Shown here: piece after piece, positions 46,203-54,881 of the stretch
How positions within the stretch are numbered: position 1 is the first letter of the stretch
Layout of the letters: each line of letters opens with the position of its first letter
Assembly (NCBI GenBank): GCA_010672585.1
Contig: JAAHGF010000002.1
Coordinates: forward strand, 1-64,000
Origin: Okeania sp. SIO1I7
Lineage (GTDB): Bacteria; Cyanobacteriota; Cyanobacteriia; Cyanobacteriales; Microcoleaceae
DNA: 64,000 nt
Reading direction: 5' to 3'
Position numbers and translations under genes: made by a program
Notes under the pieces: generated by a model
Databases searched by the model: none
The model's input: only the letters and a program-made list of their open reading frames with translations
What the model was told of the DNA's origin: nothing

Positions 46203-46537
46203 AATTCAACAATTAATAATTACCTTTCCTGAAAACGGATAGGACTAGCGAAAATATTTTTTGTTTTTATTTGTTCTTCAAATAAGAGTCTTTAAACCTT
46301 AATTATTCAGTAATATCATGTCCGGATAATTAGTGATCAAAAAAACTTCCTCCTTTTCTTCCCCTTGATTCTTTCTTTTTTCTTGCTTCTGTCATTCTTC
46401 TTTATTCTCTCCTGAAAACTGATAACTGATAACTGATAACTGACTTGACACTCTCAGAAAAATTATGAGATAATCTAAATGATAATCAAACTATTATCTG
46501 AAAATTAATTATTCACAAAATCAGCTTAGGAGGTCGT
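46203..46537. repeat. family-2 element and a half TATCATGTCCGG element
   Basis: AATTCAACAATTAATAATTA starts directly at the CHAT stop; the element ends about 46312 (TTATTCAGTAA). TATCATGTCCGGATAATTAG starts at 46314, flanked by TAA, and runs into a C/T-rich core and an ACTGATA array (46426-46443), but no right end is found, so it is truncated. About 60 AT-rich bases precede the next gene. Confidence 0.65.
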
Positions 46538-46807
46538 ATGTTAAAATACGCAATTGTTGCTTTGATAACCCTGGAATTAGTCTTGCTAAGTGCATTAGTT
46601 AAAGTGCCCGCTAATGCAAATATTAGAGACCCAGAAATTTTTACTTGGGATTATGCGTCTTTAAGTAATACTCAGGTTGTTTGTAAAAAAGTAGTATTTC
46701 ATCCTACAAATAGGTGGATGCCAGAATCATCAGATATGGAGCCTATAAATATTAATTCCTTGGTAGTAAATGATAGTTATTGTTCTAACTTAACTAAACC
46801 TGTTTAA
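46538..46807 (+). CDS. small secreted protein
   Basis: 89 residues, strong AGGAGG ribosome site 4 bases before ATG. Residues 1-27 form a signal peptide with ANA cleavage (VKVPANA-NIRD). The mature part is ~62 residues with two Cys (VVCKKVVF, DSYCSNL) that could pair. No family is recognised. The signal peptide plus ribosome site make it a convincing gene. Confidence 0.68.
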   Translation: MLKYAIVALITLELVLLSALVKVPANANIRDPEIFTWDYASLSNTQVVCKKVVFHPTNRWMPESSDMEPININSLVVNDSYCSNLTKPV

Positions 46808-47393
46808 CATCATGTCCAGATGATTATTCTCTTGAAGAAGGCAGCTATGCTGAAGAGAAAATAATTACTTATGGATAGTTTTCGACACCCCACTCCATGT
46901 CTTATAACTCCAAGAAATTTTAAGTACTCCCATTGACGGTGGGGTATTTAACCCGCAAAAGAAAAGATAAAAAACTATAGGGGTATATTTATAGATCAAG
47001 AATGTTCCACTTAACAGAAATATTTCTGCCTAAATCTACCCCTATCTCAGATATAGAAAAAAATCAGAGAAAAAACTTACAAAAATTGGAAAACCGGGTT
47101 TTTGGTGACATAAATCCGGTTTATCTATATGATGTTATAAAATTATGTTCATTAATGGATAATTGATAATGGATAATTGATAATTACCTCTGGTTAAAAC
47201 CGCTACGGAATTGAATATAAAGAAATATTATTTCTTCTCTTGGTCGATGGTCGGACAGCTCCGAGACCTCGCCATCTCTCGACCGCTTTTTTCCCCTTAA
47301 AAGGGGAGGCGTCAAGGCGCGAATTATTTAATTATTAATTAGTTAATTATTCGGTAAAGTTCGTATTGTAGATTATTACGAGGTAAAAAAAAT
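46808..47393. repeat. gap with family-5 and long family-2 repeats
   Basis: 46808-46823: CATCATGTCCAGATG, a degenerate family-1 edge. 46858-46972: a family-5 copy (TTACTTATGGATAGTTTTCG, GTCTTATAACTCC, GACGGTGGGGTATTTAACCC). 47073-47140: CCGGGTTTTTGG...AAATCCGGTTT inverted phrases. 47155-47356: a long family-2 element with a hairpin around GGTCGATGGTCGG ... CATCTCTCGACCGC. Confidence 0.65.
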
Positions 47394-47465
47394 ATGAAAT
47401 ATCGTGTCAGTCTTAATCGTAGAGATATAATAGTTGAATTGTAGATTATATGAGGTAAAAAAAAT
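47394..47465. repeat. 72-bp tandem duplication of a small gene's start region
   Basis: The segment with GAGGTAAAAAAAATATGAAAT occurs twice, with ATG at 47394 and 47466. The first copy encodes MKYRVSLNRRDIIVEL and then a stop; the second continues into the 58-residue gene. The ribosome site is duplicated as well. Confidence 0.8.
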
Positions 47466-47642
47466 ATGAAATACCGCGTAACTCTTAATCGTAGGGATAT
47501 AATGGTCGAAGCAGGAAGTAAAGAAGAGGCAAGTAAACAAGCGGCAGATAAGATTCATAAAGGAGAAAAAATTAACAGCATTAAAGAGGTAAAGTCATCG
47601 GAATCTAAGTCTGGCTCTTGGTGGGAAATTTGGTTAGATTAA
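47466..47642 (+). CDS. small hypothetical protein (58 residues)
   Basis: ATG 47466 with GAGGT 9 bases upstream. The product starts MKYRVTLNRRDIMVEAGSKE, is rich in Lys and Glu, and ends SWWEIWLD. The N-terminus resembles a short beta-hairpin plus a helix (EEASKQAADKIHKGEKINSI), a pattern seen in small beta-alpha DNA- or protein-binding folds; no family is claimed. The 5' end is tandemly duplicated upstream, with synonymous and conservative differences, which suggests that the codons were under selection. Confidence 0.55.
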   Translation: MKYRVTLNRRDIMVEAGSKEEASKQAADKIHKGEKINSIKEVKSSESKSGSWWEIWLD

Positions 47643-48783
47643 GTATTGAAGAAGCAAGAAGCAAAAAGGAAAAAGTATGGGGACAGTCAAGGACCTGCCA
47701 CTTCGTGTCTACAAATCCCAAGTAATTGTAAAAACCCTGTATACGGCGGTATCTTCAACCCAAAATAAAAAGAGAAATTGACAATATAATAGGGTTTTGC
47801 ATATTGATTAATTACCGAATAATTAATAATTAAATAATTAAATAATTAAACAATTCGGGTTAAAAGTCTCCCCTTTCAAGGGGAAAAAAGCGGTCGTTAG
47901 CGCAGCTTCCCGTAGGGTGGGATGGCTCCGAAACCTGCGCCATATCCAATCGAACAAGAGAATAAATTTTTTCCTTATTTGTCAATCCTCTCTCTAAAAG
48001 GGAGAGGTAATTATCAATTATCCATTAATGAAATTAACTAGGCTTGATTTTTTCTTAATATTGAGAAAAAACTTAATATTGAGAAAAAAATTTAAGGGCT
48101 AATAGCTTAGTGCTAATGACTATAATTTAGGGATGAGGTTAAGATAGTTGAGAAATATTTCATTTTTTATATTACCCAATAACCTCCCCCTTTTTCTAAT
48201 TAAAATTAATTCTAAAAAGTCGTAATTTTATAGATAATTATACAGCATTGAAGAAGGAAGAAGGAAGGAGGAAAAAGTGGATGGGGACTCAAACCCCAAC
48301 TAATTGTAAACACTGTGTAGACAGCGGGGTATTAAACCCAAAATAAAAAGAAAATCAATAATTTATCTAGCTTACTTAACATACATAAAACATCAAAAAA
48401 TTGTTTCCTAATTATCAAATATTTTCTGCAAAACTTAGCTTAAGTAATTATCTTGAAGAAGGAAGAAACAATCAGAAAAAAGTGGATGGGAATACTCTTC
48501 GACACGCCACTTAAGTGTCTTATATCATATCCGCTAGCATCGGAGCGTGTATAGAATTAAGTCACAATTGGAAGAAACCCTTCTGCCTTTTACCCTCTGT
48601 CTTCCTTCCACCAAAGTATAAGTATTCAAACGGACATGATATTATAACCCCAACCAATTGTAAACACCGTGTAGACGGCTGGGTATTAAACCCAAAATAA
48701 AAAGATAAACTATACTCTCTTTTCTGTCTTAATTTTCTGTTGTCTAATCTCCTATCGGTCTAACAAAAAACTAATTATTAGTA
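47643..48783. repeat. repeat-dense gap: three family-5 copies, one split by a MITE
   Basis: 47683-47776, 48278-48350 and 48483-48707 are family-5 copies (TGTAAACAC(C/T)GTGTAGAC, GGTATTAAACCCAAAATAA). 47812-48025 is a long family-2 element in the opposite orientation. In the third family-5 copy a TATCATATCCG ... CGGACATGATA element (48523-48641) splits GTCTTA/TAACCCC and is flanked by TTA on both sides. 48045-48090: AATATTGAGAAAAAA repeated twice. No gene is seen. Confidence 0.75.
48523..48641. mobile_element. TATCATGTCCGG-family MITE inserted in another repeat
   Basis: The left end TATCATATCCG and the right end CGGACATGATA are inverted. TTA (48520-48522 and 48642-48644) flanks both sides. 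The uninterrupted phrase GTCTTATAACTCC at 27659 and 46903 is the empty site, with a single TTA. This fixes the element's ends and its 3-bp target duplication. Confidence 0.82.
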
Positions 48784-49143
48784 ATGAAAATTACCTGCCA
48801 ACAACAATCTTTAATTACTACTTTTTTATTAATATTGATAAGTATAGCTTACTGTAGTTTACTGGTGAGTGAAGCAAAAAGTCAAACTCCCAAATTACTA
48901 TCTCAAAACGAATATCCTCAAGATTTTACAGAAGCTTATCAAGCAAGTTGTAAAATTAATGCTGTGACAAAAGGATTATCAACAGAACAAGCTGAAACAC
49001 TATGTGATTGTACCCTGAATCAGTTTCAATCTAAATATACCTTAGAAGAATTTCAGAAATTAATGAACAAAGCCGCAAAAGAGGAAACGCCAGAAGAATT
49101 AATAGAAGTTGGAGAGATTTGTGCTGAAGAGTTGATAGATTAG
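48784..49143 (+). CDS. small secreted Cys-containing protein
   Basis: 119 residues. Residues 1-33 form a signal peptide (FLLILISIAYCSLL ... SEAKS). The mature part has SCKINAVTKGLSTEQAETLC, then CDCTLNQFQSKYTLEEFQKL and a last Cys in EICAEELID. The pattern C-x(n)-GLS-x-x-x-A-x-x-x-C-x-C followed by a Y-T/S-x-E-E-F helix is shared by small exported proteins in many Gram-negative bacteria; their role is unknown. A family-2 edge begins 11 bases after the stop. Confidence 0.68.
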   Translation: MKITCQQQSLITTFLLILISIAYCSLLVSEAKSQTPKLLSQNEYPQDFTEAYQASCKINAVTKGLSTEQAETLCDCTLNQFQSKYTLEEFQKLMNKAAKEETPEELIEVGEICAEELID

Positions 49144-49614
49144 GTGATATATGTTCCACAATTAATAATTAATAATTAATAATTAATAATTACCTATTCT
49201 TTTCAAGGAGAGGATTGACTAATAATGAAAATTTTTCTTTATTATCCCCTTAAAAGGGGAGGCTTTAAACCAAAATTTTTCGGTAATTCAAAAATTAATA
49301 CTTACAGCATATTTCGGGCAAATGAGGTACAGGGTAAATGATGAAAATATTGTAGTGAGGTAATCTAGCCATCTTCGGGGTGTACCTCACGGGCAACGGG
49401 AAGCGCTGTATCTCTGGTGAAAATTATCAAAAAATTATTAAGATTGGCTAATAGGATTTTTGGCGTTGCTGATTTGAGGTATGATATCATGTCCGGATAA
49501 GAGGGTGAGCAAAAATTTTCTCCTTCTTTATTCCCTCCTGACTCCTGAGGACTGACTCCTGACTCCTAAGTAATTTAAGATTAATATGACACACTAATTC
49601 AGCAACGCCCAAAA
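49144..49614. repeat. three repeats ending at the RND start codon
   Basis: 49154-49285: family-2 element (TTCCACAATTAATAATTA ... TTTTTCGGTAA). 49297-49430: family-3 element (GAGGTACAGG ... TGTACCTCA, GCTGTA). 49461-49610: element with GGCGTTGCTGATTTGAGG at the left and CAGCAACGCC at the right, carrying a TATCATGTCCGG half inside. The right end is 4 bases before ATG 49615, so the leader of the RND gene is entirely repeat DNA. Confidence 0.75.
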
Positions 49615-52600
49615 ATGAAACAATCTACAGCAAAAAATCTACGACAACGCTGGAATATTTCCAGATGGGCGATCGCTCAACCATGGTTAACCATTTGTTT
49701 TTGGTTAAGTGTAGTAATAGCAGGTTTTTTTGCCTTTAGTAGTCTCAAATATGGCTTATTTCCAGAAGTCAGTTTTCCAGTAGTGGTAGTACAAGCAACA
49801 GCAAATTTTGACAATACTATCGAAACAGAAACGCAAATTACAACTCCGATAGAAAAAGCTGTAAAAATGCTCGAAACAAAAGGGATGTATGAACTGCGCT
49901 CCTCAACATATCCAGGTCAAGCAGTCATCAACATAGCTTTTACCACCCTAAGCAATTTAACATCAGCAACAGCAGATGTGGAAACTGCACTCAAACAAGT
50001 ACCTCTCCCTCCAGAAACTAATTTAGACATAATCAGTCTTGACCTCAATGAGTCAGCAGCAATTAGCTACACCATTGTTAGTGACAGTAAAACTCTCAGG
50101 GAATTAACTACCATTGCTCAAAATCAAATTATCCCTACTATTTCAGAATTACCGGAAGTTTTAAAAGTCAACCTACTTGGTGATGCTTCCTTAAAACAAA
50201 AAGACACTGACACATCACTCCCTAACACTTTCCCAACTTTAGTCAGTTTCAATAATAAAAATGCTATAGCTTTCCAAGTAGTAAAACGTGCTGATGCTAA
50301 TACTTTAGAAGCAGTAAGTAAAGTAGAAGAAACTGTAGCAAAAATGCAGTCTGACTTGCCAGAAATAAAACTCGTCTTAGCAGAAACTCAAGCAGACTAT
50401 ATTCAGGAAGCAACCCAAGCGACTATCGATGCTTTATTATTAGCAATTATTCTAGCAGTAGCAGTCATTTTTCCATTTTTACGGAATTTTTCAGCCACCA
50501 TAATTACAGCTTTAGCAATACCTATTTCTCTATTAGGTACTTGTATTGTCATGGCAATATTTGGATTTAACCTAGAAACTATTACCCTCCTCGCCTTAGC
50601 AATAATAATTGGAATAATTGTTGATGATGCTATTGTAGATGTGGAGAATATTGCCAGACATCTCCAAGCAGGAGAAACTCCCAAACAAGCGGCCATCAAT
50701 GGTACTGATGAAATAGGTTTAACCGTTGTTGCTTCTACCTGCACTATTGCTGCAGTATTTCTCCCAGTCGCTTTGATGGGGGATACCCTTGGTCAGTTCT
50801 TTCAACCCTTTGGTTTAACAGTTTCCGCAGCAGTATTAATTTCTTTATTAGTTGCCCGCACTTTATCCCCAGTATTAGCAGTGTGGTGGTTAAAAGAAGT
50901 TAAAACTCAGAATTCAGAAGGCAGAAAATTGCAGTTTGAAGTCAAAAATAAGGAGTTAGAAGGAAATAATAATAATCAAGTTAAACCTCAGAATTCAAAA
51001 GGCAGAAAATTGCAGTTTGAAGTCAAAAATGAGGAGTTAGAAAAAAATAATAATAATCAAGTTAAACCTCAGAATTCAAAAGGCAGAAAATTGCAGTTTG
51101 AAGTCAAAAATGAGGAGTTAGAAAAAAATAATAATAATCAAGTTAAACCTCAGAATTCAGAAGACAGAAAATTGCAGTTTGAAGTGAAAAATAAGGAGTT
51201 AGAAAAAAATAATAATAATCAAGTTAAACCTCAGAATTCAAAAGGCAGAAAATTGCAGTTTGAAGTCAAAAATGAGGAGTTAGAAAAAAATAATAATGAA
51301 GTTAAAATTAATCTCAAACAAGATGGTTTATTCAATCAAACACCAATTAGAGGTCAGAAGTTAGAAGGAAATTATGATGAAGTCAGAAGTCAGGAGTTAG
51401 AAGGAAATTATGATGAAGTCAAAAGTTATTTGAAACTAGAGAGTTTATTCAATCAAACACAAAAGTGGGAGAACACTTTATCCAATCAATACCAAAAATT
51501 ACTTAACTGGTCTCTAGACCATCGAAAAATTGTCATAGCAATAGCTTTACTCAGTTTCATCCTTGGTGTGGCAATGATTCCTCTAATCCCTAAAGGATTA
51601 GTACCACAACTAGACCGAGGAGAATTCAATATTACCTACACTTACCCTCTACCTAATTTTGTTAGTAATACTGAAAATACTCTCTCTCCCCAAACAACTC
51701 AAGCACCTTCCAATAACTCAATTTTTCCTGAAGGAGCATTTAATTGGATTAGCGATATAACCAAATCTCCCACTAGAATCTTATTAAGAAAATCTCGTAG
51801 AGTAGCGCAACAGATAGAGGAAATTGTTTTATCCTTCCCAGAGGTAGAATCAGTCTTTAGTATTGCAGGTTTCCAGGGTGAGCCAAATCATGGTAAAATA
51901 TATGTAAAACTCAAAAAAGAGCGATCGCTCACTACTGCTCAAATACAAGAACAAACTCGTAATGCTTTATCTGAGTTAAAAAATATTAGTGTTAGCGTTG
52001 AGGATATCCCATTTGTTGAGACTGGAGCTGGAAAACCTTTTGAGATAATGCTATTAGGAGATAATCTAGAAATTATCTACAACACTGCTCAAAAAATTCA
52101 AACTCAAATTGCCAAAATACCAGGATTTGTCGATTTAACTATTGCGCCTCAGTATAATAATTTCGATAACCCTATGGAAATAACTCACCGCGCTCAAAAG
52201 CAGGTTATCTATATTACAGCGAATCTCTCTGATGGTTTAGGACTAGGGAATGCTATAGATTTAGCAGTAGAAATAGCTCAACCAATTTTACCTCCTGGTG
52301 TCAAGTTAGACTTAGGTGGGGATTCTTTGAGAATAGGGGAAGTCTTTAGTAGTTTTTTTGTGACTTTAGGTTTCTCTGTTGTATGTATGTTGACAGTCTT
52401 AGTGTTACTTTTTGGTAGATTTTTAGAACCCTTGGTAGTAGGTTTGTGTTTGCCTTTGTCTATTGTGGGAGCAATGTTAGGATTATTATTTACTCAGAGT
52501 GATTTTGGTGTTATTTCCCTGCTCGGTCTAATTTTTCTCCTGGGTTTACTGGATAAAAATGCTTTGTTATTGATGGATTATATTAATCAACTGCGTCAGT

Positions 52601-52851
52601 CAGGGTTAGACCGTAGACAAGCTATTTTGCAAACTGGTTTAGTGCGACTGCGACCCATTTTAATGACGACAAGTTCGACAGTTTTAGGAATGTTGCCGAT
52701 CGCTTTGGGATTAGGAGCAGGAGCAGAATTACGACAACCTCTAGCTGTGGCAATTATTGGAGGGTTAATTACTTCTACTTTGTTGAGTTTAATCGTAGTT
52801 CCTGTTTTGTATACCTTATTAGAAGATTGGTGGAGATTGAAATTAGGGTAA
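49615..52851 (+). CDS. RND-family efflux permease (HAE1/AcrB-like) with a repeat-expanded cytoplasmic loop
   Basis: 1078 residues, 12 predicted helices. The first helix is near 23-42; periplasmic domain 1 is shorter than in AcrB. The TM4 proton-relay Asp pair is present (GIIVDDAIVDVENI, D337/D338), as is the TM10 Lys (GLLDKNALLLMDY, K981). Between TM6 (ending LSPVLAVWWLKE) and TM7 (starting RKIVIAIALLSF) is a ~185-residue hydrophilic insert (about 428-615): five copies of a 27-residue unit beginning QVKPQNSKGRKLQFEVKN, then shorter repeats. The loop is cytoplasmic in AcrB. Neither a periplasmic adaptor nor an outer-membrane channel gene is adjacent, so the substrate is unknown. The start lies 4 bases after a MITE end. 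Confidence 0.85.
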   Translation: MKQSTAKNLRQRWNISRWAIAQPWLTICFWLSVVIAGFFAFSSLKYGLFPEVSFPVVVVQATANFDNTIETETQITTPIEKAVKMLETKGMYELRSSTYPGQAVINIAFTTLSNLTSATADVETALKQVPLPPETNLDIISLDLNESAAISYTIVSDSKTLRELTTIAQNQIIPTISELPEVLKVNLLGDASLKQKDTDTSLPNTFPTLVSFNNKNAIAFQVVKRADANTLEAVSKVEETVAKMQSDLPEIKLVLAETQADYIQEATQATIDALLLAIILAVAVIFPFLRNFSATIITALAIPISLLGTCIVMAIFGFNLETITLLALAIIIGIIVDDAIVDVENIARHLQAGETPKQAAINGTDEIGLTVVASTCTIAAVFLPVALMGDTLGQFFQPFGLTVSAAVLISLLVARTLSPVLAVWWLKEVKTQNSEGRKLQFEVKNKELEGNNNNQVKPQNSKGRKLQFEVKNEELEKNNNNQVKPQNSKGRKLQFEVKNEELEKNNNNQVKPQNSEDRKLQFEVKNKELEKNNNNQVKPQNSKGRKLQFEVKNEELEKNNNEVKINLKQDGLFNQTPIRGQKLEGNYDEVRSQELEGNYDEVKSYLKLESLFNQTQKWENTLSNQYQKLLNWSLDHRKIVIAIALLSFILGVAMIPLIPKGLVPQLDRGEFNITYTYPLPNFVSNTENTLSPQTTQAPSNNSIFPEGAFNWISDITKSPTRILLRKSRRVAQQIEEIVLSFPEVESVFSIAGFQGEPNHGKIYVKLKKERSLTTAQIQEQTRNALSELKNISVSVEDIPFVETGAGKPFEIMLLGDNLEIIYNTAQKIQTQIAKIPGFVDLTIAPQYNNFDNPMEITHRAQKQVIYITANLSDGLGLGNAIDLAVEIAQPILPPGVKLDLGGDSLRIGEVFSSFFVTLGFSVVCMLTVLVLLFGRFLEPLVVGLCLPLSIVGAMLGLLFTQSDFGVISLLGLIFLLGLLDKNALLLMDYINQLRQSGLDRRQAILQTGLVRLRPILMTTSSTVLGMLPIALGLGAGAELRQPLAVAIIGGLITSTLLSLIVVPVLYTLLEDWWRLKLG
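50905..51445. repeat. 81-bp in-frame tandem repeat inside the RND gene
   Basis: The unit (CAGAATTCAAAAGGCAGAAA ... AATAATAATAATCAAGTTAAACCT; written here in parts) occurs about five times to ~51300. Two shorter units with GAAGTCAGAAGTCAGGAG-type heptamers follow. All lengths keep the reading frame. Confidence 0.85.
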
Positions 52852-53594
52852 AAAAGTTACAGCAGTTTTCTAGTTGATGAGGTACAAAGTTTTATTGCTT
52901 TAGGCAACAGGCAACAGCTCATCTGGCAACAGCTCATCTGGGAATATAGGAATAAATAGTCTTATAGCTGTACCTCACGCTTCCTCAAAAGTGCTGTAAA
53001 TTGTTGATGAGTTGGCGCTGTCTGGCGTAGTTATACCATATCCGTTGGTATAGTCCCGCGTAAAAGTTGGGGAAATATCTACCGCCATATAAGTAAAATT
53101 TTTCCTTTTCTTAAAGCTTCTTCCAACTTCGGTCTTCCTTACCTTCTCTATACAAGACCGATGCTACCGGACAAGTCTATTATACCAAGGAGGAGTCAGT
53201 CCTCAGGAGTCAGGAGGGAAGAAAGAAGGAAGAGGAAGAACAGGAGAAGAAGGAGAAAGTTTTTTGATCACCAGGACTTATATCATGTCCGGTTGAACAG
53301 TTATAAATAAACGACGAAGGAGTCAGGAGACAGGAGGGTAGAAAGAATGAAGAAGGAGAAAGTTTTTTGATCACGCTCTTATCCGGACATGATATTACGC
53401 ACACATACGAAATAATACACCATGTGTAGGGGTAACGGCCGTTAACCCCTACTGTATGTGGTAGTCCTGCATGGTAATGGTGAGAATATATATTTTTTAA
53501 TTTCTCCCACACTCCCCATCCCCCCATCTCCCCATCTCCCCATCTCCTCATCTCCCTATCCACCCCACACATGGTCTCAAATTCTCGGTATAGA
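52852..53594. repeat. gap with family-3 repeat and nested TATCATGTCCGG elements
   Basis: 52861-53000: family-3 element (GATGAGGTACAAAG ... TGTACCTCA ... GCTGTA) with a GGCAACA array. 53187-53272: the right part of one element (ending GTTTTTTGATCAC) without its terminus. 53281-53394: a complete TATCATGTCCGG element with TTA on both sides, splitting AGGACTTA/CGCA. 53405-53475: the remainder of the host element (GTGTAGGGGTAACGGCC ... GTAGTCCTGCA). 53510-53560: CCCCATCT array. Confidence 0.75.
53281..53394. mobile_element. complete TATCATGTCCGG MITE inside a GGACTTACGCA element
   Basis: 114 bp: TATCATGTCCGGTTGAAC at the left, TTATCCGGACATGATA at the right. Flanking TTA at 53278-53280 and 53395-53397. 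Removing the element and one TTA restores CAGGACTTACGCA, the end of another repeat family (20049, 25593). The core is a (GGAGTCA)/(GAAGAA) purine run. Confidence 0.85.
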
Positions 53595-54881
53595 TTAATC
53601 CTTCATATAATACGACCTAGTTCCCTTAGCATTAATTGCCTCCCCTAATCTATTTAACCCATGTACATAAGCAGCAGTTCGCATTGAAATAGAAAACCGT
53701 TGAGATATTTGCCAAATTTGTTCTGTTTCTGCCAACATTTTTTCTTTCAAGCGTTGATTAATCTCATCCAAAGTCCAATACAAACCACTCCGATTTTGTA
53801 CCCACTCAAAATAACTTACAGTCACACCACCAGCATTAACCAAAATATCAGGAAATACATAAATTCCACGGTCTTCTAAAATTATATCTGCAGCAGAAGT
53901 AGTCGGACCATTTGCAGCTTCAAAGATAAATTTTGCTTTAATATCTTTGACACTTTCCTCAGTAATTTGATTCTCCAAAGCAGCAGGAATTAATATATCA
54001 ACATCTAAAGCTAAAAGTTCTTTATTAGTCAAAATTTGATGCTCAACAATATTACAAACACTACCTTGACAATAAACAGCTTGAATACCCTTATTAGACT
54101 CCTTATATTTTCGAATACTAGGAATATCTAAACCCTTTGAAGAATAAATACCACCCTGAGAATCACTAACCGCAACTACCTTATAACCAGCTTGACAAAG
54201 TAACTCTGCCAAAAATGCTCCTACATTACCAAAACCTTGTACTGCAACTGTAGTTTTTTCCGGAATATATCCAAACTTTGGCATGATAGTTTCAATAGTA
54301 AAAAAAGCACCCATTGATGTTGCCGTATTTCTGCCCAAACTACCACCGATAGTAACAGGTTTACCCGTAATAACTGCCGGAATTAATTGTCTACGAATAA
54401 TACTATACTCATCCATCATCCAACCCATAATCATCGGGTTAGTGTACATATCAGGTGCGGGAATATCCACATCAGGACCGATAAAATCAGCGATCGCGTC
54501 AATATATCCCCTACTCAAACGTTCCAACTCCATCCGAGATAACTCTTTAGGATTAACAGTAATTCCACCCTTCGCTCCACCAAAAGGTAAACTCACAACT
54601 GCACATTTAAAAGTCATCCAAAATGCGAGAGATGTTACCTCATCAATAGAGACATTTGGATGATAACGAATACCACCTTTTGTCGGTCCTCTAGTATCAT
54701 CATAACGAACTCGATAACCTTGAAAAACTCGTAACGAACCATCATCCATCCGGACAGGAATTGATACTATTAAACTAGCTTTCGGATGTTTGAGACGCTC
54801 TTTTGTATCCTCAGAAAGAGAGACATATTTTAATGCTTTTTCTAACCTGAGACTAGCATCAGCAAATAAAGAATCTGACAT
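53595..54881 (-). CDS. gdhA: glutamate dehydrogenase
   Basis: 428 residues, the usual size for hexameric GDH. It interconverts glutamate and 2-oxoglutarate plus ammonia. Visible: TRGPTKGGIRYHP, then FKCAVVSLPFGGAKGGITVN with the catalytic Lys, the catalytic Asp in VDIPAPDMYTNP, GGSLGRNTATSMG and the Rossmann loop VAVQGFGNVGAFLAELL. Leu/Val dehydrogenases share much of this, but the length and the KGGIR and GPTKGG elements favour GDH. Coenzyme preference cannot be read safely. Isolated gene. Confidence 0.88.
   Translation of the reverse strand: MSDSLFADASLRLEKALKYVSLSEDTKERLKHPKASLIVSIPVRMDDGSLRVFQGYRVRYDDTRGPTKGGIRYHPNVSIDEVTSLAFWMTFKCAVVSLPFGGAKGGITVNPKELSRMELERLSRGYIDAIADFIGPDVDIPAPDMYTNPMIMGWMMDEYSIIRRQLIPAVITGKPVTIGGSLGRNTATSMGAFFTIETIMPKFGYIPEKTTVAVQGFGNVGAFLAELLCQAGYKVVAVSDSQGGIYSSKGLDIPSIRKYKESNKGIQAVYCQGSVCNIVEHQILTNKELLALDVDILIPAALENQITEESVKDIKAKFIFEAANGPTTSAADIILEDRGIYVFPDILVNAGGVTVSYFEWVQNRSGLYWTLDEINQRLKEKMLAETEQIWQISQRFSISMRTAAYVHGLNRLGEAINAKGTRSYYMKD

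Noticed and set aside
48515-48700. A 61-residue plus-strand frame
   Set aside because: It runs through a family-5 repeat and the MITE inserted in it; the composite nature of the DNA explains the frame.
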